Positions 34,730 through 44,346 of a DNA stretch of 64,000 bases are shown one piece after another (positions within the stretch are counted from its first letter, which is position 1; each line of letters opens with the position of its first letter). Under the pieces are notes generated by a model. The model was not told the origin of the DNA and searched no databases. It saw nothing but the letters and a program-made list of their open reading frames with translations. The stretch is from assembly GCF_008033385.1 (NCBI RefSeq), contig NZ_VOGY01000004.1, positions 124,001 through 188,000 of the forward strand, in the 5' to 3' direction. Origin of the DNA: Algibacter pacificus. GTDB taxonomy: Bacteria; Bacteroidota; Bacteroidia; Flavobacteriales; Flavobacteriaceae. Both the position numbers and the translations under genes were made by a program.

Positions 34730-35560
34730 TTAAACTAAGTAAATACCGTCTGGTTTTATTTCAATTTGGCGCTGTTTGTATAACGTTCCAACGGCCTTTT
34801 TAAAATTCTTTTTACTCATTTGAAGCTGATTTTTAATAGCTTCTGGACTCGATTTATCGGTTAAGTTTATAAAGCCACTATTATCGTGTAACTCATGCAT
34901 AATTTTTTCTGCATTGGGCTCTATATTTCGGTAACCTATTTGCCCTAAAGTAATATCTAGTTTATTTCCTGGACGAATTTTTTTAACAATACCTTTCAAT
35001 CGGTCACCAATACTTAAATCTCTAAAAATTTGATCTCTGTAAATTAACCCGATATGTGTTTTATTCACAATAACATTCATTCCTATATCCGATGGGTGTG
35101 ATACAATTAAATCGACTTCATCAAATTGAGATACTGTTAATACGGTGTTATCTAAAAACCTGTTGGTTTTACTAGACGCCACTAACCTTTCGGTTTTTTC
35201 GTCTAAATAACAATGTATTAAATACCAGCCTCCTGGTTTCATTTTAAAGGCTTGCTCTTGAAACGGACAAAACAATTCCTTTACCAAACCCCAATCTAAA
35301 AATGCGCCGTAATCATTAACTTCATTACAACGCAAAAGCGCAAAACCATCGCGCATAACATACGGCATATCGGTTGTGGCAACAGGACGTTCATCATTAT
35401 CCAAATACACAAAAACCTCTAATTTATCCCAAATTTTAAATTCCTTCGGAACGTATCTATTTGGTAACAAAACTTGGTTATCTTCATTATCTATTAAATA
35501 AGCACCGTGCTCACTTTCGCGAAGAATTTCTAATGTATTTACTTGTCCTAAATGTATCAT
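34730..35560 (-). CDS. S1-domain RNA-binding protein, CvfB family
   Basis: 276 residues, typical for the CvfB/YitL family: repeated S1-like domains (LGQVNTLEILRESEHGAYLID, DYGAFLDWGLVKELFCPFQE, GDRLKGIVKKIRPGNKLDIT) and a C-terminal winged helix (SPEAIKNQLQMSKKNFKKAV). Family members bind RNA and influence virulence gene expression in Staphylococcus. It lies 15 bp upstream of mnmE on the same strand, possibly co-transcribed. Confidence 0.9.
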   Translation of the reverse strand: MIHLGQVNTLEILRESEHGAYLIDNEDNQVLLPNRYVPKEFKIWDKLEVFVYLDNDERPVATTDMPYVMRDGFALLRCNEVNDYGAFLDWGLVKELFCPFQEQAFKMKPGGWYLIHCYLDEKTERLVASSKTNRFLDNTVLTVSQFDEVDLIVSHPSDIGMNVIVNKTHIGLIYRDQIFRDLSIGDRLKGIVKKIRPGNKLDITLGQIGYRNIEPNAEKIMHELHDNSGFINLTDKSSPEAIKNQLQMSKKNFKKAVGTLYKQRQIEIKPDGIYLV

Positions 35561-35684
35561 GTGGCAAAGGTAATGATATTAGAAAAAAGAATCTATACTT
35601 CCTAAAAAATAGAATAAAGAAAAAGAAACAAAAAAAGCGCTACACAAGGGCAACGCTTCACATATATTATAAAAAAATTGATAA

Positions 35685-36023
35685 TTAATATACCGATTCT
35701 TTATTGAAATGTTTGGTTAATAAATAATAGATAACGGCTCTATATTTTGTACGATTCGATTTTCCGTATTGTTCTAAAACAGCTTCGATACCCGCATCTA
35801 AACTTGCATCATCGGCTAAACCTAATTTTTTAATTAAAAAATTATTCTTTACAGTTGCTAATTCTGATGCATCTGACCCTGAAACGGTCGATGAGTCTTT
35901 ATTATAAATCGATGGACCACAACCAATAGTTACTTTGGTTAGCAAATCCATGTCTGGTTCTACGCCGCATTTTTCTTTTAAATCTGCAACATATTTTACA
36001 ATTAATTCGTCTCTTTTACTCAT
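35685..36023 (-). CDS. DUF2853 family protein
   Basis: 112 residues, a small helical protein of the DUF2853 family: MSKRDELIVKYVADLKEKCG, then LLTKVTIGCGPSIYNKDSS, then a C-terminal GKSNRTKYRAVIYYLLTKHF. Function unknown; a solved family member is all-helical, as far as I recall. It is transcribed alone; AAGCG-N-CGCTT followed by a T-run lies just after it at about 35635-35660 and may terminate it. Confidence 0.85.
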   Translation of the reverse strand: MSKRDELIVKYVADLKEKCGVEPDMDLLTKVTIGCGPSIYNKDSSTVSGSDASELATVKNNFLIKKLGLADDASLDAGIEAVLEQYGKSNRTKYRAVIYYLLTKHFNKESVY

Positions 36024-36109
36024 GTTTAGAATGTTTAAATAAGGTTAATAAAATAAGTGTTTTAAGGTAACTAATTTTAAGACACAAAATAAACAAATAA
36101 GTCACTTTC

Positions 36110-37870
36110 CTATTTTAGACTCTTAAAATAATTTAATAAAATCTCATCATTGATAGATTTTGGCGTAAATATTTCTAAAAGTTTTGGTTGTTCACTTTCT
36201 ACATAAAATAAATTTAAGTGCCGTTTTAATTCTTCTATATTAGACGCTATGCTGTAATTTAATCCATACATTTTGCACAAATGTTCGGCTGTTAAATTAT
36301 GTTGAGTTTCAAAATAAGTATCAAAGTTTTCCGTGTTTTTATGTCCTGGCAATATTCTAAAAATCCCGCCTCCCTGATTATTTACCACAATTATTCTGAA
36401 ATTTTTAGGCATATAATTATTCCAAAGCGCATTGCTATCATATAAAAAACTTAAATCTCCAGTGATAAAAACAGTCGGTTTTACATTCGCCACAGCTGCC
36501 CCAATAGCGGTGCTTGTACTGCCATCTATACCACTGGTACCGCGATTACAAAACACTTCTAATGTTTTATTTATACTAAACAACTGCGTGTAACGAATGG
36601 CCGAACTATTACCTATTTGTAAAATAGAATTATTGGGAATAGATTTTAAAACTTTACTAAATACGGTTAAATCTGAAAATGGAATATCCTTTAAATAAGC
36701 TTTATGTTTTTCCTTTCTAGTTTGTTTTACTGAAGTCCAAATACCTTTATAATTACTTTTAACATAATGCGTTAATTTTGGTAAAAACTCCGAAAAGAAT
36801 TCATTAGGCGAGGCTTCAATATGATTATCTAAACAGAAAAACGTATCATTAGCCTCTTTTTCATCAATATGCCAATGGTGTTTAGGCTTATACTTTCGCA
36901 GGAATTGTTTAACCTTTTTTGAAACAATTAAGCCGCCAAATGTAACCAAGATATCGGGTTGAAGTTGCTTCTGCTCTTCGTCGGTCAACGGTGCAATTAA
37001 TTGATCTATATTATTAAAAAAACTAGGGTGATGTAAATTAGACGTGCTTTCGGTTAACACGATAACACTATCATCCTCGGCTAGTTCATCCAACCATTTT
37101 TGCTCAATGCTATTGGGTTGATTTACACCTACCAATATCATTTTTTTTGCAGCCGCATCCCAATCTTCAAAACAAGTTCTTAAAATATGTGTTTCAATTT
37201 TTGCATCTTTAAAAGGTATCTCCGTTATTTTAGGTGAAACGGATAATGTGTCCACCATCTCATAAAGCGGCTCATCAAAAGGAATATTAATATGAACAGG
37301 GCCTTTTTTAAATTTTGAAATATTTATGGCCGTATTTATTTCTTCTTCATTAAAAGATTGAATCCCCTTTTGAAGTCCTAACAAACGTTCAAATTTATCT
37401 TCCAAATTTTTAAATATAGGAAGCTCCTCGCCATTGGGTACATTTTTTTCATCCTTTAAATCTAACTTTAAATTAGCTGAATATAAAATATGATTTTCAA
37501 ATACATTTTTCTGATTAATAGTTTGTCCGTCCCCAATACCAACCAAATGTTTTGGTCTATCGGCCGATAAAACGATTAGCGGAATATGACTAAAAAAAGC
37601 CTCAGCAACTGCTGGATAATAATTAAGCAAAGCACTACCTGAAGTACAAACCACAGCGGTTGGCTCTTGCTTTTGCTGGGCAATTCCTAAAGCAAAAAAT
37701 GCCGCACAACGCTCATCTACAATACTGTAACATTTAAAAAATGGATCGTGGCTAAACCCTATAGTTAGTGGTGCATTTCTGCTGCCTGGCGATAATATTA
37801 TATGTTTAATTCCTTTGGCTTTACATAACTGAATAACCGTTTGTGCAAGCGGAATTTTAGGATATATCAT
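36110..37870 (-). CDS. menD: 2-succinyl-5-enolpyruvyl-6-hydroxy-3-cyclohexene-1-carboxylate synthase
   Basis: ThDP enzyme of menaquinone synthesis, joining isochorismate and 2-oxoglutarate. I choose the ATG at 37868-37870 (MIYPKIPLAQTVIQLCKAKG, 586 residues), since the 7-residue extension to 37891 is not family-like. Motifs: ILSPGSRNAPLT near the start, DERCAAFFALG with the ThDP-activating Glu, CTSGSALLNYYPAVAEA, and the ThDP/Mg motif FITGDLSFLYDSNALWNNY in the last third. It lies 51 bp downstream of the isochorismate synthase gene. Confidence 0.95.
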   Translation of the reverse strand: MIYPKIPLAQTVIQLCKAKGIKHIILSPGSRNAPLTIGFSHDPFFKCYSIVDERCAAFFALGIAQQKQEPTAVVCTSGSALLNYYPAVAEAFFSHIPLIVLSADRPKHLVGIGDGQTINQKNVFENHILYSANLKLDLKDEKNVPNGEELPIFKNLEDKFERLLGLQKGIQSFNEEEINTAINISKFKKGPVHINIPFDEPLYEMVDTLSVSPKITEIPFKDAKIETHILRTCFEDWDAAAKKMILVGVNQPNSIEQKWLDELAEDDSVIVLTESTSNLHHPSFFNNIDQLIAPLTDEEQKQLQPDILVTFGGLIVSKKVKQFLRKYKPKHHWHIDEKEANDTFFCLDNHIEASPNEFFSEFLPKLTHYVKSNYKGIWTSVKQTRKEKHKAYLKDIPFSDLTVFSKVLKSIPNNSILQIGNSSAIRYTQLFSINKTLEVFCNRGTSGIDGSTSTAIGAAVANVKPTVFITGDLSFLYDSNALWNNYMPKNFRIIVVNNQGGGIFRILPGHKNTENFDTYFETQHNLTAEHLCKMYGLNYSIASNIEELKRHLNLFYVESEQPKLLEIFTPKSINDEILLNYFKSLK

Positions 37871-37921
37871 AACATTTAAAAATATCCTCAAAAATAAGAA
37901 TTACTACAAGAAATTAAGGGC

Positions 37922-39043
37922 TTACAACACCTTTTTAATCACTAAAGATTTAGCAACGGTTTCCTCCCATTCGCTTTCTGGATTCGAGCTTTCGGTAATG
38001 CCGCCCCCCACATAAATAATGGCATTGTTTTCTTTAAGCTGCATACAGCGTAAATTAACGTATAACTGGGTGCTATTTTTGGTTATAGCGTAGGCCCTAT
38101 TTTCGATGTTGCGCTTGCCCGAACGTGGTGCCGAGGTGACTTCTAAATTCAATTCGCCTAAAAACCCTGTGTAGAATTCGCGATTATACTTTTCATGTTT
38201 TAAAATGAATTGTTTTGCTTCTATTTTAGGGACACCGCACACTGCTGGCGTAGGATGCAAACTATAAAGTAAATCTTTTAAACTAATGGTATTTCGTTTT
38301 AAAACACCCCAAATTTTGGTTTTTAAATGTAGTAAATTGCCCGCTTTAACCGTTTCTACAGGAGATGTTTTTATATTATCGATAGTCGATTTTATATTAT
38401 CTAAAATAAAATCGGTGACATATTGCTGCTCTTGTAATTCTTTTTTTTGCCATTTAACATTAAGGCTACCGTTGTAATTTTGTGTACCCGCCAACGCCAT
38501 AATAGAAAAGCGTTGCCCTTCAATTTTCACTAAAGTTTCGGGTGTTGCACCTAACCACAGCCCTATTTTTGGATGATACCAACAATACACAAATGCCGAA
38601 GCATAATTTTCTAACAAGTTTTTAAAAATAGAAAACGGATTTTTATTTGAAAGCGAAACCGTTTCCGATCGTGATAAAACCACTTTTTTAAACTGGTTGT
38701 TTTCTAGAGCGTCTATCCCACTTTTTACAAGATTGATATGGATGTTCTTTTCGGAATCATAATTGATTCCTGCCCATTTTTTAGATGTCTCAATTTTATT
38801 CGATATCTCCTGAACAGTTTTGAACGACTTTGAAAACTCTAAAGGCATTAAAACCGATTTTTCAGTATTATCGAAAGGAGAAAACACGAAGCCTTTTTCG
38901 GTAAAATCTTCTGTAAAAAATAAATCGTTTGTATTTTGAAGTAAGCCAAATATATTATTTTCATTTGGTTTTCGGTAAATAACAAATGGTAATTCTGCTT
39001 GATACTGATTTTCAATACGATTGAAAAATGCGTTAAAAGTCAT
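37922..39043 (-). CDS. menF: Isochorismate synthase
   Basis: 373 residues, chorismate-binding family, catalysing chorismate to isochorismate as the first step to menaquinone. Core motifs: KKVVLSRSE, AFVYCWYHPKIGLWLGATPE, LLYSLHPTPAVCGVPK with the catalytic region, REFYTGFLGELN, and IIYVGGGITESSNPESEWEE with Mg-binding acids. It is between the thioesterase gene (2-bp gap) and menD (51 bp), forming an operon. An entC-type siderophore role is less likely given menD next to it. Confidence 0.93.
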   Translation of the reverse strand: MTFNAFFNRIENQYQAELPFVIYRKPNENNIFGLLQNTNDLFFTEDFTEKGFVFSPFDNTEKSVLMPLEFSKSFKTVQEISNKIETSKKWAGINYDSEKNIHINLVKSGIDALENNQFKKVVLSRSETVSLSNKNPFSIFKNLLENYASAFVYCWYHPKIGLWLGATPETLVKIEGQRFSIMALAGTQNYNGSLNVKWQKKELQEQQYVTDFILDNIKSTIDNIKTSPVETVKAGNLLHLKTKIWGVLKRNTISLKDLLYSLHPTPAVCGVPKIEAKQFILKHEKYNREFYTGFLGELNLEVTSAPRSGKRNIENRAYAITKNSTQLYVNLRCMQLKENNAIIYVGGGITESSNPESEWEETVAKSLVIKKVL

Positions 39044-39045
39044 GC

Positions 39046-39468
39046 TTATCTTTTAGGTAAAGAAATAGTAGATAAACGACACACAGAAATTAAATTATCA
39101 TCATCGTCGGTTACTTTTATATCCAATAATTGTGTCGTGCGGCCTTTATGTAAAAAGGTTGCTTTTGCATAAACATAACCATTTTTTACACTTTTAACAT
39201 GATTTGCCGTAATTTCTATACCACGAACAAAAAGATTATCGGTATTAACAAATACGTGGGTTGCAAAACTCCCCACACTTTCTGCTAAAGCTGCTGTTGC
39301 TCCACCGTGTAAAACACCATCTGGCTGATAAACCCTTGAATCTACAGGCATTCTTGCCGTTAAATAATCTTTACCAAAATCGACCATTTCAATATTTAAC
39401 GTTTCCATTAAGGTGTTTTTACAAGCTAAATTTGCTTTCTCTAAAACTGTTTTTTTAGATAATTCCAT
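39046..39468 (-). CDS. Hotdog-fold thioesterase, probable DHNA-CoA thioesterase
   Basis: 140 residues of the PaaI/MenI thioesterase family: RVYQPDGVLHGGATAALAES contains the active-site HGG and a downstream acidic residue, followed by VRGIEITANHVKSVKNGYVY. The position directly before menF and menD suggests it hydrolyses 1,4-dihydroxy-2-naphthoyl-CoA in menaquinone synthesis; homologues also act on phenylacetyl-CoA derivatives. First gene of the operon. Confidence 0.85.
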   Translation of the reverse strand: MELSKKTVLEKANLACKNTLMETLNIEMVDFGKDYLTARMPVDSRVYQPDGVLHGGATAALAESVGSFATHVFVNTDNLFVRGIEITANHVKSVKNGYVYAKATFLHKGRTTQLLDIKVTDDDDNLISVCRLSTISLPKR

Positions 39469-39736
39469 AAGAAATTTATTTTTTATCGCAGTTGCAAAAG
39501 TACAAATAATAAAGAGGATTTGGACTGAGTTAACACTTGCTTTTTATAGTACTGTAAGCGAGAGCTTAGTGTATTGCTTTAGTTATTTACAAATACGAAG
39601 TTTGAGTTTTTTTATGTGATTTCTCCTAAGGTTGAAATGACAAGTCTTGTTTTTTTAAATTATTTAACATGTTATAATTTAATTGCTCAAAAAGCAATAA
39701 ACTGAACCAATAACTATCAACAAATAACAAAATACT

Positions 39737-40894
39737 CTATTTCATATACTTTCCTTTTTTACTACCTTCATACATGACGTATTTTACTAAACGTGATTCT
39801 AATTTGGCATTAAAAAGATGTATTTTTCTTGATGGACGCAGGCCTACATGCTTTAAAGCATCGAGGTTTGAGGTGATAAACCAAGCATCGGTTCCTGGGT
39901 AACTTTGTTTTAAAGTATCGCCTATATTGGCGTAAAACTCTTCCATATCGATATTTAATCGTTCACCATACGGCGGATTAAAAACCATGTGTAATTTTTC
40001 GTCGCCACCTTTTTGAGTTTTAAAGAAATCTTCGTGTTTAATGTCTATAAAATCTTCTAATTGAGCGTTTATTACGTTTTCTTTGGCTTTGGTTACAGCA
40101 CTTGGCGCTTTATCGTAACCTATTATTTTATGATGGAAATCGCGTGTTTTTTTAAGTAATGATTCTTCTATTTTTTCGAATAATTCCACATCCCAATCTG
40201 GCCAACGCTCGAAGGCAAATTCTTTACGCATTAGGTTTGGTGGTATATTACAAGCAATCATGGCTGCTTCTATTAGCATGGTTCCCGATCCACACATAGG
40301 ATCCATAAAATCTGTTTGTCCGTCCCAACCAGAAAGCATTATTAATCCTGCTGCTAAAACTTCGTTTATAGGAGCAATATTGGTTGCTGTTTTATAACCG
40401 CGTTTATGCAAAGAATCTCCCGAAGAGTCTAAAGAAATAGTACATTTTCTACGATCGATATGGACATTAATTTTAATATCGGGGAATTTTAAATCTACAT
40501 TAGGACGCACACCTTCGGTATCTCTAAATTTATCGACCACGGCGTCTTTTGTTTTTTGCGCTATGTATAGCGAGTGCGTAAATAAATCGGAGTGAATAGT
40601 AGCATCGACCGCCAAAGTCCCTGTGGGTTTTAAGTATTTAGCCCAATCCATGGCGTAAATTTTATTATAAAGATCTTTTTCGCTATTAACCGTAAAACTA
40701 TGGATGGGTTTTAAAATTTTCACGGCAGTACGCAGGCCTAAGTTACATTTGTACATAAACCCTTTATCGCCTATAAAAGAGACATTTCGAACACCTTTTT
40801 TTATCTGACGCGCCCCCATTTGCGTAAGCTCGTTTGCTAATAAATCTTCAAAACCAAATAAGGTTTTGGCCACCATATTGAAATTTTCTTCCAT
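39737..40894 (-). CDS. THUMP-domain 23S rRNA/tRNA methyltransferase (RlmL-like)
   Basis: The start is the ATG at 40892-40894 (MEENFNMVAKTLFGFEDLLA); the longer frame to 41050 has no family match. 385 residues: N-terminal ferredoxin-like/THUMP region (LANELTQMGARQIKKGVRNV), then a Rossmann methyltransferase with DPMCGSGTMLIEAAMIACN and FNPPYGERL. The family comprises RlmL/K (m2G2445) and related guanine-N2 methyltransferases; the exact target is not clear here. The region upstream carries a genus-type intergenic repeat. Confidence 0.88.
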   Translation of the reverse strand: MEENFNMVAKTLFGFEDLLANELTQMGARQIKKGVRNVSFIGDKGFMYKCNLGLRTAVKILKPIHSFTVNSEKDLYNKIYAMDWAKYLKPTGTLAVDATIHSDLFTHSLYIAQKTKDAVVDKFRDTEGVRPNVDLKFPDIKINVHIDRRKCTISLDSSGDSLHKRGYKTATNIAPINEVLAAGLIMLSGWDGQTDFMDPMCGSGTMLIEAAMIACNIPPNLMRKEFAFERWPDWDVELFEKIEESLLKKTRDFHHKIIGYDKAPSAVTKAKENVINAQLEDFIDIKHEDFFKTQKGGDEKLHMVFNPPYGERLNIDMEEFYANIGDTLKQSYPGTDAWFITSNLDALKHVGLRPSRKIHLFNAKLESRLVKYVMYEGSKKGKYMK

Positions 40895-40970
40895 GTTTTT
40901 TAATCTACGTCTAATAGATTGCAAAAATAACTTAATTTTGCAGAACGCAACAGATATTAGCAGATAATGG

Positions 40971-41107
40971 GTTAGGGATTGCAGCGGCATCCTTTTTGCA
41001 AAAACTTTAAAGCTATATTTTAAAGGAAACCTAAATGATAATTGAAGCACAAAATAGGGTATAAATTATGTGATGTTTTGCAAAAAGATATAGCGGAAAG
41101 CCCGACC
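40971..41107. repeat. Flavobacterial intergenic repeat, copy A (interrupted)
   Basis: It starts GTTAGGGATTGCAG (40971-40984) and ends AAAGCCCGACC (41097-41107); the same two ends occur in copy B at 51009-51079. Inside copy A a TTTTGCAAAAA sequence occurs twice (40994-41004 and 41076-41086) around 71 bp of unrelated DNA, as if a hairpin had been opened by a small insertion or duplication. Confidence 0.75.
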
Positions 41108-41141
41108 GCGCCCCAAGGCGTGGTAACCCCCAAAAAAAGAT

Positions 41142-41873
41142 ATGAAAAAACAAGATACAGCGTGGTTTGCATCGTGGTTTGATACGGCGTATTACCACAT
41201 TTTATACAAGGACAGAAATGATACGGAAGCGCAGGCTTTTATGGAGACCTTAACCGATTATTTAAATTTACCTGAAGGGGGAACAATTTTGGATTTGGCC
41301 TGCGGAAAAGGAAGACATTCCAGATATTTAAATAAAATTGGGTACGATGTTATTGGTGCTGATTTAAGTGAAAACAGCATAAATTACGCTAAGCGATTTG
41401 AAAATGAAAGGTTGAAATTTGAGGTGCATGATATGTGTAACCCCTACCCTAAAACGTTTGACGCGGTTTTTAATTTATTTACTAGTTTTGGGTATTTTGA
41501 AGATGACGCGGATAATTTAAGAACGATAAAAGCGATAAAAGCAGACTTAAATGAATTTGGTTTTGGTGTTATCGATTTTATGAATTCGGAATTTGTGATT
41601 GATAATTTAGTGCCTGAAGAAGTGAAAACGGTAGATGGTATAGATTTTTATTTGAAGCGTTATGTAGAAGATGGCTATATTATTAAAGATATTGAATTTA
41701 ATACGGATGGGAAAGCTTTTAAATTCCAAGAGCGCGTGCGTGGCTTTACTTTAGCCGATTTTGAAGCGCTTTTTGAACAGGCCGGCGTGTATTTATTGGA
41801 TGTTTTTGGAGATTATAAATTGGGGAAATTTAACAAGCATACTTCAGAACGTTTAGTGATGATTTTTAAATAG
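41142..41873 (+). CDS. Class I SAM-dependent methyltransferase
   Basis: 243 residues with methyltransferase motif I LDLACGKGRHSRYLNKIGYD, then VIGADLSENSINYAKRF, and DAVFNLFTSFGYFED. The substrate is probably a small molecule rather than RNA, but it cannot be named. The first plus-strand gene of the window; read divergently from the THUMP methyltransferase gene. Confidence 0.85.
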   Translation: MKKQDTAWFASWFDTAYYHILYKDRNDTEAQAFMETLTDYLNLPEGGTILDLACGKGRHSRYLNKIGYDVIGADLSENSINYAKRFENERLKFEVHDMCNPYPKTFDAVFNLFTSFGYFEDDADNLRTIKAIKADLNEFGFGVIDFMNSEFVIDNLVPEEVKTVDGIDFYLKRYVEDGYIIKDIEFNTDGKAFKFQERVRGFTLADFEALFEQAGVYLLDVFGDYKLGKFNKHTSERLVMIFK

Positions 41874-41960
41874 TCGAGCTGCAATCGACATTTATATTTA
41901 CCGTTGTTTTTATTGCATTGAAAACACTTTGTTTTTCTTTTTTTTTGAGCTTTTATTTAA

Positions 41961-42635
41961 ATGAATAAATTTATTTTACCTATAGTTGCCGTTATTTTGG
42001 GTGTGCTTATTGCTACTATTACCAAGAGTAAAAAATCTTGGAATATGAAGCTTATGCTTTCCTTTAGTGGGGCGTTTTTATTGGCTTTAACCTTGTTTGA
42101 ATTACTACCGGAGGTTTATGAGTATTTACCGTCTAAACAAACAGGTTTGCTTATAATGTGCGGTATTTTACTACAGATAACTTTAGAGCTTTTCTCGAAA
42201 GGAGCCGAGCATGGGCATGTACATATCCATAAGCAGGAAACAGCTTTTCCATGGATGCTATTTGTGAGTTTGTGTTTGCATAGTTTACTGGAAGGTTTCC
42301 CTATACACGAGCATAACGACATGGTTTACGGGGTTTTAATTCATAAAATTCCGATTGCTGCGTTGATAAGTATGTTTTTGTTTCAGTCGAGTTTTAGTAA
42401 ATCTAAAATTACTATTTTTTTAATCCTTTTTGCTTTTATGACGCCTTTGGGCACATTAATATCGAATACAACGCATTTAAGCGAAACGGTGACTCTTAGT
42501 ATTAATGCCGTGGTTATTGGTATCTTTTTTCATATTTCGACCACTATTTTATTTGAAAGTAGCGACGGACATAAATTTAACATGAGTAAGTTTGTTGCCA
42601 TTATTTTAGGCGTTGGAATGGCTTATTTGATTTAG
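41961..42635 (+). CDS. ZIP-family divalent metal transporter
   Basis: 224 residues with eight predicted membrane helices. The metal-binding signature is HSLLEGFPIHEHNDMVYG and HKIPIAALISMFLF, with His/Glu pairs in two helices as in ZIP transporters. A His-rich loop (GAEHGHVHIHKQE) sits before them. It probably imports zinc or another divalent metal. It is 87 bp downstream of the methyltransferase gene on the same strand. Confidence 0.88.
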   Translation: MNKFILPIVAVILGVLIATITKSKKSWNMKLMLSFSGAFLLALTLFELLPEVYEYLPSKQTGLLIMCGILLQITLELFSKGAEHGHVHIHKQETAFPWMLFVSLCLHSLLEGFPIHEHNDMVYGVLIHKIPIAALISMFLFQSSFSKSKITIFLILFAFMTPLGTLISNTTHLSETVTLSINAVVIGIFFHISTTILFESSDGHKFNMSKFVAIILGVGMAYLI

Positions 42636-42654
42636 GGGAGTGAACGAGTCGAGT

Positions 42655-42822
42655 GACGGATGACGGGTGACTGATGCTTGTTTACTCTTGCGGAGCAGCG
42701 TGTTGGACAAAAATGACGGATGACTGGTGACCGATGTTTGCTTACTCTTGCGGAGCAGCTCGTTGGAAATAAAATGACGGGTGACAGGTGACCGATGTTT
42801 GCTTACTCTTGCGGAGCAGCTA
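42655..42822 (+). repeat. Three tandem 60-61-bp repeats
   Basis: Three copies begin GACGG at 42655, 42715 and 42776. Each has a TGACNGGTGAC block, then TTTACTCTTGCGGAGCAGC (or CTTACTCTTGCGG...), then a variable end. The third copy is truncated. The GAC-rich block itself looks like smaller 11-bp repeats. The repeat unit is more GC-rich than the surrounding 300-bp gap (42636-42945), which shows no gene. Too few copies and no uniform spacer for CRISPR. Confidence 0.8.
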
Positions 42823-42945
42823 GTTTAAAAAAAGTTTATTGTTTTTATTGAAAAATTATAATGCCGCCTAATCCAAACAAACACGAATGTTTCATTTGAA
42901 TTAGACAAAATTAATGTGAATATTATTAAATACGGCTAGCGCTTT

Positions 42946-43824
42946 CTAAAACGTCCAAGCTAAAATACGAGACACTTTATTCCCCTGCCCCATACTGATA
43001 ACTTTAATTTCTTTGGCGCCAAGTTTTTTAAGCGACTTTTGCATCCCTTTTACTAAATCCTTTTTAGACACTAAAGTTGTAAACCATTCGCAACTTGCTT
43101 TATGTAGTGAGCTTTCATACAAATAGGTGTGTAAAAAGGCTTTTTCGCCTCCTTTATAAGCGAGTTCACTATTTGTTCCCGAAAAATTCCGCACGATTTT
43201 ATCGGTGCTTTTTCCTAAGTTTTTTAATTTTCTCGTCGTGGCTTCGTTGGCTTCTTCTTCCGAATTAAAAAATGGTGGATTACATATAGAAACCGAAAAA
43301 GCATCGTCTTCATCTAAAATACCATTAAAAATTTCGGCACTATTTTCTTGATGGCGCAACTTAATAAAATTACCTAATTTATTTTTATCAATAATTCTTT
43401 GAGCATTTTTCAATGACTTTTGATCTATATCTGTAGCTACAAATTCCCAGTTGTATTCGGCATGACCTAAAAGTGGATAAATACAGCTTGCTCCTGTACC
43501 AATATCTAATATTTTAACGCCGTTTTCTGTGTTTGTTTTTTTAACTAAATGCGCTATATGGTGCAAATAATCGACACGACCGGGAATTGGCGGACATAAA
43601 TTTTCGTCTGGAAACTCCCAAAATTTAATGCCGTAATCTTTAAGTAATAAAGCCGTATTAAGAGCTTTAACCGCTTTTGGGTTAGCAAAATCTATAGTTA
43701 TAGTTTGGTGTCTGTTTTCGAAAACAAAGGGTTCAAGTTCTGGAAACACGTTGCTTAAGGCCTCTAAATCGTAACCCAATTTATGCTTATTTTTTGGATG
43801 AAAGTTTGGAGTTGTTTTGATAAT
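42946..43824 (-). CDS. rlmF: 23S rRNA (adenine-1618-N6) methyltransferase RlmF
   Basis: Family motifs: HPKNKHKLGYDLEAL at the N-terminus, FANPKAVKALNTALLLKDYG, LCPPIPGRVDYLHHIAHL, SAM motif LDIGTGASCIYPLLG and catalytic SICNPPFFNSEEEA. No ATG precedes the family N-terminus in frame. A TTG at 43777-43779 would cut off HPKNKHK; the frame is open further, and an ATT at 43822-43824, two bases after the stop of the upstream gene, would include it. I give that start tentatively. RlmF methylates A1618 of 23S rRNA. Confidence 0.85.
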   Translation of the reverse strand: MIKTTPNFHPKNKHKLGYDLEALSNVFPELEPFVFENRHQTITIDFANPKAVKALNTALLLKDYGIKFWEFPDENLCPPIPGRVDYLHHIAHLVKKTNTENGVKILDIGTGASCIYPLLGHAEYNWEFVATDIDQKSLKNAQRIIDKNKLGNFIKLRHQENSAEIFNGILDEDDAFSVSICNPPFFNSEEEANEATTRKLKNLGKSTDKIVRNFSGTNSELAYKGGEKAFLHTYLYESSLHKASCEWFTTLVSKKDLVKGMQKSLKKLGAKEIKVISMGQGNKVSRILAWTF

Positions 43825-43826
43825 TT

Positions 43827-44246
43827 CTAATTTAAAGTTTCTATTAAGATACCTACAATACTAATAACTAAACACAACGGTGAAAAATAGGTCGTATCCA
43901 TTTCACCAAAAGTAGTCTGTTTTACCTTCTTAAAAAAGCCTACATATTTAAAATCTCCAATAGCACGAATAAAAAATATAATAGAAATAATCCAACCGGT
44001 ATATTCCATAATCCAATGCGGTAAATAAAGCGCAATAATTCCCGATTTATAAAAATAAAAACAACAAAAAGCCAACAATGCTAAACCTACAATAGCGCTA
44101 TCTATTTTTTTAGGATTTAAAACACGTTTGCCATGTTCATTGGTTGGCAAAGAAACATCGATACCAAATTTCCCTCCAAAAAACCAATTAAAATGGATAA
44201 CAGCGAGCACAAAAAAAACAAGACTTAATACTAAAGATAAAACCAT
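43827..44246 (-). CDS. DUF3995 membrane protein
   Basis: 139 residues with four membrane helices (about residues 2-20, 48-66, 76-94, 117-136). The loop GGKFGIDVSLPTNEHGKRVLNPK after helix 1 (shown in parts: FGIDVSLPTNEHGKRVLNPK) is typical of DUF3995 proteins. Function unknown. It ends two bases before the rlmF frame and may be co-transcribed with it. Confidence 0.8.
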   Translation of the reverse strand: MVLSLVLSLVFFVLAVIHFNWFFGGKFGIDVSLPTNEHGKRVLNPKKIDSAIVGLALLAFCCFYFYKSGIIALYLPHWIMEYTGWIISIIFFIRAIGDFKYVGFFKKVKQTTFGEMDTTYFSPLCLVISIVGILIETLN

Positions 44247-44346
44247 AGGAATTATTATAAAATTTTGAATTGTAAACTTAATAAATTTAATCTCTTAATA
44301 GATATTGAAACGAAATATTTTATCTTCGCTATAAATTTATTTTACG

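Noticed and set aside
42655-42822. Considered as CRISPR array
   Set aside because: Only three imperfect copies, no uniform unique spacers, no cas genes in the window.
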